Shown one piece after another: positions 7,075 to 13,646 of a DNA stretch of 21,321 nucleotides. How positions within the stretch are numbered: the first letter of the stretch is position 1; every line of letters begins with the position of its first letter. Under the pieces are notes generated by a model that did no database searches, was not told the DNA's origin, and was given only the letters and a program-made list of their open reading frames with translations. The DNA is from JBFXDI01 sp050181295 (GTDB taxonomy: Bacteria > Pseudomonadota > Alphaproteobacteria > Rhizobiales > Aestuariivirgaceae): the NCBI GenBank assembly GCA_050181295.1, contig JBFXDI010000069.1:1-21321 (forward strand), written 5' to 3'. The translations under genes and the position numbers were made by a program.

Positions 7075-9465
7075 ATGGCGTCTGACATCCGGTTTCTGGC
7101 CGCGCTCGAGCGCAAGGCTTTGTGGTTGTCCTCCTGGACCATCCACAACGCCAATCATTTGCGCGCAAAGACCGACGGCCTGAAGGTCGGTGGCCACCAG
7201 GCCTCCTCCGCCTCTTCCGCAACCATCCTCACCGCCCTCTATGGCGCGGCGCTGAGGCCCCAGGACCGGATGGCGGTGAAGCCGCACGCCTCCCCCGTCT
7301 TTCATGCGCTGCAGTACCTGTTCGGCAACCAGACGCGCGAGAAGCTCGAGAACTTCCGCGGCTTCCATGGCGCGCAGTCCTACCCTTCCCGCACCAAGGA
7401 CGTGGACGATGTCGACTTCTCGACCGGATCGGTCGGCCTCGGTGTGTCGCAGACGCTCTTCTCCGCCCTCGTCCAGGACTATGTGAAGGCGAGGCGCTGG
7501 GGCGACTGGCCCGAGGGCCGCTTCGTGGCGCTAGTCGGCGATGCCGAGATGGACGAAGGCAATATCTTCGAGGCTCTGCTCGAGGGCTGGAAGCAGGGCG
7601 TGCGCAATACCTGGTGGGTCGTCGACTATAACCGCCAGTCGCTCGACGCGGTGGTGCGCGAGGGCCTGTGGGAGCGCTTCGAACAGATCTTCCGCAGTTT
7701 TGGCTGGGACGTGGTCATCCTGAAGTACGGGTCCCTGCTGGAGGAGGCGTTCCGCGAACCCGGCGGCGACCGGCTGCGCCACTGGATCGACAACTGTCCG
7801 AACCAGCTCTACGCCGCGCTCTGCTATCAGGGCGGCGGCGCCTGGCGGAAGCGGCTTATCGACGAGATCGGCGACCAGGGCGCCGTCACACGCCTGATCG
7901 AGGCGCGCTCCGACGAGGAGCTGGCTCGCCTCATGACCAACCTTGCCGGCCATGACCTTCCGAGCCTTGTCGAGGCGTTCAAGGCTGCCGGCCAGCACGA
8001 CCGGCCGACCTGCTTCATCGCCTACACCATCAAGGGCTTCGGCCTGCCCTTCCAGGGCCACAAGGACAATCATGCGGGCCTCATGACAGCGGCCCAGATA
8101 GACGCCCTGCGCGAACAGATGAATGTGCGGGCGGGCCACGAATGGGAGAAGTTCGAAGGTCTCGACGTCCCTGCTGAGGAGATGCAGGCGTTCCTCGAGC
8201 GGATACCCTTCGTCCAGAAGGGCCGGCGGCGGCTGAAGGCGGCGAAGGTTCCTGTGCCGGACGCCCTCCCCTTCCGGTCCGCACCCTCGATCTCGACCCA
8301 GCAGAGCTTCGGCAACATCCTCGCCGAGCTGGCGGCCACGAGCGCGTCCCTGGCCGAGCGCATCGTCACCACCTCCCCTGACGTCACCGTCTCCACCAAT
8401 CTCGGCGGCTGGGTGAACAAGCGCGGCCTTTTTGCACGCGATGTCATGGCGGACACCTTCAAGAAGGAGCGGATTCCCTCGACCTTTGCCTGGGAGTTTT
8501 CTCCGAAGGGCCAGCACATCGAGCTCGGCATCGCCGAGATGAACCTCTTCATCCTCCTCTCCGCGCTCGGCCTTTCGCACTCGATCCATGGCGAGCGACT
8601 GCTGCCCATCGGCACTCTCTACGACCCCTTCATCGAGCGCGGCCTCGATGCCCTCAACTATGCCTGCTACCAAGGCGCCCGCTTCATGGTGGTGGCCACT
8701 CCTTCGGGCGTGGCGCTGGCGCCGGAAGGTGGCGCCCATCAGTCGATCGCGACGCCGCTGATCGGCATGGCGCAGGACGGGCTTGCGGCCTTCGAGCCCG
8801 CCTTCGCTGACGAGCTTGCCGTCATCATGCGGTGGGCTTTCGACTACATGCAGCGCGACGGCGACGGCGACCCGGACGAGCGCACCTGGTTGCGCGACGA
8901 GACAGGCGGCTCGGTCTATCTGAGACTCTCGACAAGGCCCGTGGAGCAGCCCGGCCGCGAGATGACGGCCGCGCTTGCGGAGGACATTGTCAACGGCGCC
9001 TATTGGCTGAGGCGCCCGGGCCCCAATGCCGAGATCGTCATCGCCTATCAGGGCGTGGTGGCACCGGAGGTGGTCGCGGCCGCGGGACTCATCGCCGAGG
9101 ACCGGCGCGACGTGGGCGTGCTCGCCATCACCTCATCGGATCGCCTGAACGCAGGCTGGCAGGCGGCCGAGAGGGCCCGCCAGCGCGGCGCAAGAGGCGC
9201 CATGAGCCATATCGAGCGGCTGTTTGCGCCGCTTTCGCGCGACTGCGGCATCGTGACGGTGATCGACGGCCATCCCGCGACGCTGGCCTGGATCGGCGGT
9301 GTCTACGGGCATCGCGTCAAGGCGCTGGGCGTCGAGCATTTCGGCCAGACCGGTACGATCGACGACCTGTTCCAGCACTACGGGATTGACGCCAATTCGA
9401 TCGCCCACAGCGCGCAGGCCCTTGTCGCCGGTCGCCCCATCAGGCACCTCCGAGCGCTTCCGTAG
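7075..9465 (+). CDS. ThDP-dependent enzyme of the AceE (homodimeric E1)/transketolase superfamily
   Basis: The 796-residue product has the layout of a single-chain pyruvate dehydrogenase E1 or transketolase: N-terminal pyrophosphate domain, pyrimidine domain, C-terminal domain. Visible motifs are LKVGGHQASSASSATI (residues 37-50, like the GGHxASFxSSATI of AceE), H71, TGSVGLGV, the ThDP/Mg signature GDAEMDEGN (155-163) with N186 in VVDYNRQSLD, then IELGIAEMN holding the probable catalytic Glu, and PEGGAHQSI in place of the AceE GEGLQHEDGHS. It is shorter than AceE (about 887) and longer than transketolase (about 660). No lipoyl E2 or E3 gene is near, so a role in a pyruvate dehydrogenase complex is doubtful; free-standing decarboxylation or ketol transfer is equally possible. 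The family is sure, the substrate is not. Confidence 0.85.
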   Translation: MASDIRFLAALERKALWLSSWTIHNANHLRAKTDGLKVGGHQASSASSATILTALYGAALRPQDRMAVKPHASPVFHALQYLFGNQTREKLENFRGFHGAQSYPSRTKDVDDVDFSTGSVGLGVSQTLFSALVQDYVKARRWGDWPEGRFVALVGDAEMDEGNIFEALLEGWKQGVRNTWWVVDYNRQSLDAVVREGLWERFEQIFRSFGWDVVILKYGSLLEEAFREPGGDRLRHWIDNCPNQLYAALCYQGGGAWRKRLIDEIGDQGAVTRLIEARSDEELARLMTNLAGHDLPSLVEAFKAAGQHDRPTCFIAYTIKGFGLPFQGHKDNHAGLMTAAQIDALREQMNVRAGHEWEKFEGLDVPAEEMQAFLERIPFVQKGRRRLKAAKVPVPDALPFRSAPSISTQQSFGNILAELAATSASLAERIVTTSPDVTVSTNLGGWVNKRGLFARDVMADTFKKERIPSTFAWEFSPKGQHIELGIAEMNLFILLSALGLSHSIHGERLLPIGTLYDPFIERGLDALNYACYQGARFMVVATPSGVALAPEGGAHQSIATPLIGMAQDGLAAFEPAFADELAVIMRWAFDYMQRDGDGDPDERTWLRDETGGSVYLRLSTRPVEQPGREMTAALAEDIVNGAYWLRRPGPNAEIVIAYQGVVAPEVVAAAGLIAEDRRDVGVLAITSSDRLNAGWQAAERARQRGARGAMSHIERLFAPLSRDCGIVTVIDGHPATLAWIGGVYGHRVKALGVEHFGQTGTIDDLFQHYGIDANSIAHSAQALVAGRPIRHLRALP

Positions 9466-9477
9466 CGGCACGCTACG
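9461..9477. terminator. Small hairpin spanning the ThDP enzyme stop codon
   Basis: CGTAGC (9461-9466) pairs with GCTACG (9472-9477) around a five-base loop, and the stem includes the TAG stop. There is no U-run, so terminator function is weakly supported. Confidence 0.25.
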
Positions 9478-9492
9478 CCGCTCCGGGCTGCT

Positions 9493-9702
9493 TCAGGCGG
9501 TTTCGTCCTGCCGCGTCGCTCCCGGGGTTGAAACGGACTTGTCCTTTGGAGCTGCCGATGTCGCCGCGTAAGACTTCCAGATAAGGTAACGCTTTCCAAT
9601 CCTTACGGAAGGCCATACGCCCCTCCGCTCGTCGAAATCCAATTGCTCGCGGTGCGCGAGCTTGAGAACACCGAACCAGAGACGCCACCTTCGCGTGCGC
9701 AT
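9493..9702 (-). CDS. Small basic hypothetical protein (69 aa) with a strong RBS
   Basis: I do not recognise this protein. It begins MRTRRWRLWFGVLKLAH, is rich in Arg and Trp at its N-terminus, and has a compact central part (LDFDERRGVWPSVRIGKRYLIW) that reads like a real folded segment. A Ser/Thr/Lys tail follows. There is no signal peptide or membrane helix. The main support for translation is the ribosome binding site directly before the ATG. It lies convergent to the ThDP enzyme (27 bases between stops) and 216 bases after the ugd stop on the same strand, with a possible own promoter in the AT-rich stretch near 9730-9745. Function unknown. Confidence 0.5.
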   Translation of the reverse strand: MRTRRWRLWFGVLKLAHREQLDFDERRGVWPSVRIGKRYLIWKSYAATSAAPKDKSVSTPGATRQDETA

Positions 9703-9714
9703 CCTTTCCTCCCT
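9703..9714 (-). promoter_or_regulatory. Very strong Shine-Dalgarno for the 69-aa gene
   Basis: On the minus strand the bases immediately before the ATG read AGGGAGGAAAGG, with GGAGG five bases from the start. This is the best Shine-Dalgarno match I noticed in the window and is the main reason for calling the small gene. Confidence 0.6.
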
Positions 9715-9918
9715 GGCACCGCACTCTTCTACTTATAATAGTTGATTCTGCACGACTGGGAGCCCGGTCAGTCGCACTGCGAGGAGCAGGTCTACGTCTG
9801 GTAGCGTTCCGCTGCCAAAAGCACAATAACCGTCATCGGTGTGTCGTTAAAAATTGTCCGGAATGTTGCAGAAGCCGCACGTCCGCCACAGTGCTGACTT
9901 CGCCGGCGACGCGCCTTC

Positions 9919-11223
9919 CTACGCGCGCCCCACACTCGCATATTCGAAGCCGAGGGCCCGCATGTCCTGTGGATGGTAGATGTTCCTGAGGTCCACGATG
10001 CGAGGCGTCTTGAGGCTGTTGCGGATGCGCTCGAAATCGAGCGCCCGGAACGCATCCCATTCCGTGACGATCACGAGCACGTCCGCCCCTACCGCACAGT
10101 CATAGGGATCGGCCGTGTAGGCGACATCGCCCAGAAGGTCCTTCGCCTGCTGCATGCCTTTCGGGTCATAGGCCCTGATAACGGCGCCGGCATCCTGGAG
10201 CACCCGCGCGATCGAGAGAGAGGGCGCCTCGCGCATGTCGTCGGTGTTCGGCTTGAAGGTGAGTCCAAGTAGCGCCACGGTCTTTCCCCGCACCTGCCCC
10301 CCGCAGGCGGCGAGGATCTTACGCGCGATGGCACGCCTGCGCCTTTCATTCGAGGCCACGACCGTCTCCACGATGCGCACCGGGGTGTCATGATCCTGGG
10401 CCATCTTCATGAGCGCGACCGTGTCCTTCGGGAAGCATGAACCCCCATAGCCGGGTCCTGCGTGGAGGAACTTGTCGCCGATCCGCTTGTCGAGCCCCAT
10501 ACCGCGGGCGACCTCCTGCACGTCGGCCCCTACCGCCTCGCAAAGATCGGCGATCTCGTTGATGAAAGCGATCTTGGTGGCGAGGAAGGCGTTGGCCGCG
10601 TATTTCGTCAGTTCGGCCGTACGGCGCGATGTGAAGAGGATTGGCGACCGGTTGAGATAGAGAGGGCGGTAGAGCTCAGCCAGGACAGCGCGCGCCCGCT
10701 CGTCTTCAGTGCCGATGACGATGCGGTCCGGCCGCTTGAAGTCCGAGATCGCTGCGCCCTCGCGCAGGAATTCCGGATTGGACGCCACCGCGAAATCGGC
10801 ATCCGCCCGTGCTTCCCGGAGGATCCGGTCGACCTCGTCGCCGGTACCGACCGGCACCGTGGACTTGGTCACCACGACAGTGAAGCCAGCGAGGCTCGAG
10901 GCCACCTCTCGCGCCGCAGCATAGACATAGGAGAGGTCGGCATAGCCGTCGCCGCGGCGCGAGGGCGTGCCGACCGCTATGAACACGGCATCCGCCGTTC
11001 TGACGGCAGGCGCGAGTTCGGTGGTGAAGGAAAGCCGGCCCGAGGCTAGGTTGCTGGCGACCAGATCTTCCAGGCCCGGCTCGAAGATTGGGATCTGCCC
11101 CTTCAGAAGCGCCTTGATCCTCGCCCCATCCTTGTCGACACAGGTCACGATGTGCCCGAAATCGGCAAAACAGGCCCCCGATACCAGCCCCACATAGCCA
11201 GAACCGATCATCGCGACCCGCAT
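9919..11223 (-). CDS. ugd: UDP-glucose 6-dehydrogenase
   Basis: Ugd oxidises UDP-glucose to UDP-glucuronate with two NAD+, supplying uronic acid for extracellular polysaccharide. The 434-residue protein shows the N-terminal Rossmann motif (MIGSGYVGLVSGACFADFGH), the acidic NAD-binding strand end (TCVDKD), FEPGLEDLV, STVPVGTGDEV, SNPEFLREGAAI, the central-domain helix ELTKYAANAFLATKIAFINE, and the catalytic cysteine in GPGYGGSCFPKD (Cys263). LGLTFKPNTDDMREAPS starts the C-terminal UDP-binding domain. Length and motifs are normal. The product is the substrate of the epimerase encoded at 18169-19197, which ties the gene to the polysaccharide locus. The small membrane-protein gene lies 94 bases upstream on the same strand, with a hairpin between. 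Confidence 0.96.
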   Translation of the reverse strand: MRVAMIGSGYVGLVSGACFADFGHIVTCVDKDGARIKALLKGQIPIFEPGLEDLVASNLASGRLSFTTELAPAVRTADAVFIAVGTPSRRGDGYADLSYVYAAAREVASSLAGFTVVVTKSTVPVGTGDEVDRILREARADADFAVASNPEFLREGAAISDFKRPDRIVIGTEDERARAVLAELYRPLYLNRSPILFTSRRTAELTKYAANAFLATKIAFINEIADLCEAVGADVQEVARGMGLDKRIGDKFLHAGPGYGGSCFPKDTVALMKMAQDHDTPVRIVETVVASNERRRRAIARKILAACGGQVRGKTVALLGLTFKPNTDDMREAPSLSIARVLQDAGAVIRAYDPKGMQQAKDLLGDVAYTADPYDCAVGADVLVIVTEWDAFRALDFERIRNSLKTPRIVDLRNIYHPQDMRALGFEYASVGRA

Positions 11224-11261
11224 GCGCTTCTCATTGAAGTTGGATGTTGGAACGGAGGGAC

Positions 11262-11288
11262 GCCGGCACTCGTATCACAGGTGCCGGC
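11262..11288. terminator. Perfect 8-bp inverted repeat between the small membrane gene and ugd
   Basis: GCCGGCAC (11262-11269) and GTGCCGGC (11281-11288) flank an 11-base loop. It lies 30 bases past the membrane-protein stop and 39 bases before the ugd start. No U-run follows on the minus strand, so it may be an attenuator-type hairpin, an mRNA-processing element or a protein site rather than a classic terminator. Confidence 0.4.
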
Positions 11289-11317
11289 CGCCTTAAACGG
11301 CTGGGAGGGCCTGTTGG

Positions 11318-11734
11318 CTACTCCATCCGGCGGGCTCTCACCCGCCCATCGGCGGTTCTTGAGCGTTTGGGGCGCGGAGAACGGGGTGGGGTTTCCATCG
11401 GCTCGCTGGAGTCGATCTCCCCGGACGAACTCACGCCGAGAGATGGCTGAACCGTGCTGCGGCTATATATCGCCGAAAATAACGCTCCTGTTCCGATGCC
11501 CGTCCATACCGCGATGTAGCTCGCCGCTGCCAGGAGCCAGAAGGATCGAGAACCGGCCTCTTCGCCTGCCAAATCGATCCAACCGCCATCCAGATAGTGT
11601 CCCGCCAGCACCGCCGGCAACGGCGCGAACAAGAGGCTGATGGCCAATAATGGCAACGATCTTCGGACGCAGACCGCGAACGCTGCCCCCGAAACGAGCA
11701 GGACAGCAAATAGAAGATCGGCCATCAATGTCAC
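11318..11734 (-). CDS. Small integral membrane protein, hypothetical
   Basis: I do not recognise a family. The product has about three hydrophobic segments: LLFAVLLVSGAAFAVCV, then LPLLAISLLFAPLPAVLAG, then SFWLLAAASYIAVWTGIGTG. A hydrophilic Ser/Pro/Arg-rich tail of about 50 residues follows. I prefer the GTG at 11734 because AGGCGG lies seven bases before it; the nearby ATG at 11725 and a GTG at 11785 (155 residues) are alternatives. It is divergent from the polysaccharide export operon and upstream of ugd on the same strand, so a role in envelope or polysaccharide export is possible by context only. Confidence 0.55.
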   Translation of the reverse strand: MTLMADLLFAVLLVSGAAFAVCVRRSLPLLAISLLFAPLPAVLAGHYLDGGWIDLAGEEAGSRSFWLLAAASYIAVWTGIGTGALFSAIYSRSTVQPSLGVSSSGEIDSSEPMETPPRSPRPKRSRTADGRVRARRME

Positions 11735-11909
11735 GGATACGCCGCCTAGTGTTGAGTTTCCATGCGACAAATGCCGAATGAGCACCGGCAGCAGGCGTGA
11801 CTACCCAGCGATATGGGCTGTTCTTTGGCGGACCGCATGGTTAATGACTAGTTAAACAGCGCGAACATGATTTCGCTTCATTGTGGAGCCATAGAGTTGA
11901 GGAGAATGG

Positions 11910-11938
11910 CTTTCGTCGCCTTAATTGTACGACGAAAG
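11910..11938 (+). promoter_or_regulatory. Leader inverted repeat 1
   Basis: CTTTCGTCG (11910-11918) and CGACGAAAG (11930-11938) form a perfect 9-bp dyad around an 11-base AT-rich centre. It could be an RNA hairpin or a dimeric regulator operator for the polysaccharide operon. Confidence 0.5.
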
Positions 11939-11947
11939 AGGGGATGG

Positions 11948-11963
11948 GGGTCCTGAAAGACCC
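11948..11963 (+). promoter_or_regulatory. Leader inverted repeat 2
   Basis: GGGTC (11948-11952) and GACCC (11959-11963) flank a CTGAAA loop. It is short alone but sits in a series of dyads. Confidence 0.35.
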
Positions 11964-11986
11964 AAAGGGGTGAGTGCCCTACAACA

Positions 11987-12002
11987 TTGCCAGTCCTGGC
12001 AA
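11987..12002 (+). promoter_or_regulatory. Leader inverted repeat 3
   Basis: TTGCCAG (11987-11993) and CTGGCAA (11996-12002) form a perfect 7-bp dyad with a two-base centre. The tight centre looks more like a protein-binding palindrome than an RNA hairpin loop. Confidence 0.4.
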
Positions 12003-12047
12003 CGCGCATCGTGTTGCGGGCCTGTCGCGATGTTATGCTTGAGAGCG

Positions 12048-12072
12048 TTTCGGCCTGGTCCTGCGGCCGAAA
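12048..12072 (+). promoter_or_regulatory. Leader inverted repeat 4, directly before the RBS
   Basis: TTTCGGCC (12048-12055) and GGCCGAAA (12065-12072) form a perfect 8-bp stem with a nine-base loop, followed at once by the GAGGGG ribosome binding site of the phosphatase gene and a TTTT. The position suits translational control or attenuation of the operon. Confidence 0.5.
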
Positions 12073-12084
12073 GAGGGGTTTTGG

Positions 12085-12852
12085 GTGTTCGATCTCCACT
12101 GCCATATTCTGCCTGGCATAGACGACGGCGCGGCGGATCTTGAGGTGTCCCTCGCGATGGCCGAGGCTTTCGTAGCGGACGGCGTGTCGGTCGTCGCCTG
12201 CACGCCTCACATTCTGCCAGGCGTCTATCCCAACACTCCGGAGCAAATTCGCGCCGCGACGGACAGTCTCCAGCATGAGTTAACGTTGAGGGAAATTCCG
12301 CTCCAACTGGTATGGGGCGCCGACATCCATATCGTTCCGGGCATGGCGAGGGCGCTGAAGTCCGGCGCACTCCTGCCGATCGCCGAGACGCGCTATCTGC
12401 TGGTGGAACCACCCCATCACATCGCCCCGGCTCGCATGGACGACGCCTTTTTCGACCTCATGCTGGCAGGCTACGTCCCCATTCTCACCCATCCGGAACG
12501 GCTGAGGTGGATCGAGCACGAATACGCCATGATCGAGCGCCTGGCACACTCCGGGGTATGGATGCAGGTCACCGCCGGCTCGGTTCTCGGCACGTTCGGC
12601 TCGCGGCCACGCTATTGGGCAGAGCGCATGCTGGACGAGGGCATTGTCCATATCATCGCCAGCGATGCTCACAATATGCAGTCGCGCCCTCCCCTCATGG
12701 CAGAAGCCCATGCCGCCATTGCCGATTGGCTGGGCGACGAGGAGGCGTGGGATTTGGTCTTTACCCGGCCTCACGGTGTGCTTATGGATGAGTCGCCTGC
12801 TTCGCTTCCCATGCCGGTTGCAATAGGCGTAACCGCCGAGCAACGCGCTTGA
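12085..12852 (+). CDS. CpsB/CapC-type PHP-family protein-tyrosine phosphatase
   Basis: This is a metal-dependent (typically Mn) tyrosine phosphatase of the PHP superfamily, the type that dephosphorylates BY-kinases controlling polysaccharide synthesis. The metal ligands fall in the expected motifs: DLHCHILPGIDDGA at residues 3-16 (H5, H7, D13), CTPH with H42, THPER with H136 and E138, and SDAHN with D194 and H196. The 255-residue length is normal. It starts with GTG at 12085, six bases after a GAGGGG ribosome binding site; the HCH motif so close to the start supports this choice. It is the first gene of the operon and its cognate kinase is encoded two genes later. PHP-type phosphatases are best known from Gram-positive capsule loci; many proteobacterial loci use a Wzb-type LMW phosphatase instead. 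Confidence 0.93.
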   Translation: MFDLHCHILPGIDDGAADLEVSLAMAEAFVADGVSVVACTPHILPGVYPNTPEQIRAATDSLQHELTLREIPLQLVWGADIHIVPGMARALKSGALLPIAETRYLLVEPPHHIAPARMDDAFFDLMLAGYVPILTHPERLRWIEHEYAMIERLAHSGVWMQVTAGSVLGTFGSRPRYWAERMLDEGIVHIIASDAHNMQSRPPLMAEAHAAIADWLGDEEAWDLVFTRPHGVLMDESPASLPMPVAIGVTAEQRA

Positions 12853-12881
12853 ATTGGTTCGAGGCCCGCAGAGATAAAGTG

Positions 12882-13616
12882 ATGCTCAAACGGATTTTTA
12901 GAGCCGCATCCATTATCCTGTTGTTGCCGCTCGCCGTGTTCATCACCGGCTGCTCGGGACCCAGCTTGTCTGGAAGTCCCACGATGACGCCCACCAGCGA
13001 CACTCGCGTCGCTTCATCCTCGGCTTCGGCATTCATGAGCCCGGATCCGGCAGCCGCCACGCCCGACCTCGGCAGCTATCGCATCGGCGATCAGGATGTT
13101 CTCGAGATCGCGGTGTTCCAGGTGCCTGAACTCAGCCAGACCGTTCGCGTGGCCGATGGCAACATCACCTTGCCGCTGATCGGCTCGGTGCGTGCCTCCG
13201 GCAGAACGGCGGAGGAGCTTCGGGCCGATATCGCCAATCGCAGCCAGAAATACCTGCAGTCGCCGCAGGTCAGCGTGAACATCAAGGAATTCAATAGTCA
13301 CCGCATCACGGTCGAGGGCGCCGTCCTCAAGCCTGGCGTGTTTCCGATCACGAGCCGCACTTCGCTTCTGCAATCCATCGCTCTCGCGCAAGGGTTCGAT
13401 CGCGTGGCGGATCCAAGCAATGTCGTGGTCTTCCGCAGCATCCAGGGCAAGCGCCACGCGGCGAAGTTCGATGTCGACGCCATTCGCGAAGGCAAGGCTC
13501 CGGATCCTGAGCTGCAGAAGGGCGACGTAGTGGTGGTCGCCCAGTCCGGAGCGCGCACGGCGCTTCGCGACGTGCTGCAGGTTTTGCCCATAGCGGGAAT
13601 GTTCTTGTTGCTGTAG
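12882..13616 (+). CDS. Wza/ExoF-like polysaccharide export outer-membrane lipoprotein
   Basis: The 244-residue product has a lipoprotein signal peptide (MLKRIFRAASIILLLPLAVF, lipobox ITGC, lipidated Cys24) and a Ser/Thr/Pro linker. A polysaccharide-export domain runs from about residue 66 to 138 (YRIGDQDVLEIAVFQVPELS, GNITLPLIGSV, QKYLQSPQVSV), followed by a SLBB domain (HRITVEGAVLKPGVFPI). It ends in a hydrophobic helix (LQVLPIAGMFLLL). Family members form the outer-membrane exit channel for capsule or exopolysaccharide. The frame opens with a TTG at 12849 overlapping the phosphatase stop, but the ATG at 12882 gives a clean lipoprotein signal peptide and is preferred. It works with the BY-kinase/co-polymerase that follows 30 bases later. 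With one SLBB repeat it is shorter than E. coli Wza (about 380). Confidence 0.93.
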   Translation: MLKRIFRAASIILLLPLAVFITGCSGPSLSGSPTMTPTSDTRVASSSASAFMSPDPAAATPDLGSYRIGDQDVLEIAVFQVPELSQTVRVADGNITLPLIGSVRASGRTAEELRADIANRSQKYLQSPQVSVNIKEFNSHRITVEGAVLKPGVFPITSRTSLLQSIALAQGFDRVADPSNVVVFRSIQGKRHAAKFDVDAIREGKAPDPELQKGDVVVVAQSGARTALRDVLQVLPIAGMFLLL

Positions 13617-13646
13617 CGAACTGAATCGAGGCAGGCGGATACGCGG

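Larger units (their letters stand above)
11735..12084. promoter_or_regulatory. Divergent promoter region and leader of the polysaccharide operon
   Basis: This stretch separates the minus-strand membrane gene from the plus-strand operon, and I see no credible coding frame in it. The left part (11735-11900) is relatively AT-rich and should hold the divergent promoters, although no -35/-10 pair is convincing. The right part (11910-12072) contains four inverted repeats in a row, listed separately, the last ending one base before the Shine-Dalgarno GAGGGG (12073-12078) of the first gene. Confidence 0.5.

Noticed and set aside
6973..7368. N-terminal extension of the CHAD protein
   Set aside because: It lies over the divergent promoter and the 5' end of the ThDP enzyme and lacks CHAD-like sequence.
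7531..8739. 402-codon minus-strand frame inside the ThDP enzyme gene
   Set aside because: Shadow of a well-supported gene; no family resemblance and no ribosome binding site of note.
9734..9739. Perfect TATAAT on the plus strand in the gap after the ThDP enzyme
   Set aside because: No suitable -35 at the right spacing and no plus-strand gene follows; it may belong to an AT-rich promoter on the other strand, but this cannot be shown.
12048..12082. Rho-independent terminator before the phosphatase gene
   Set aside because: The hairpin is followed by a G-rich ribosome binding site and only TTTT, so a regulatory leader hairpin is more likely than a true terminator.
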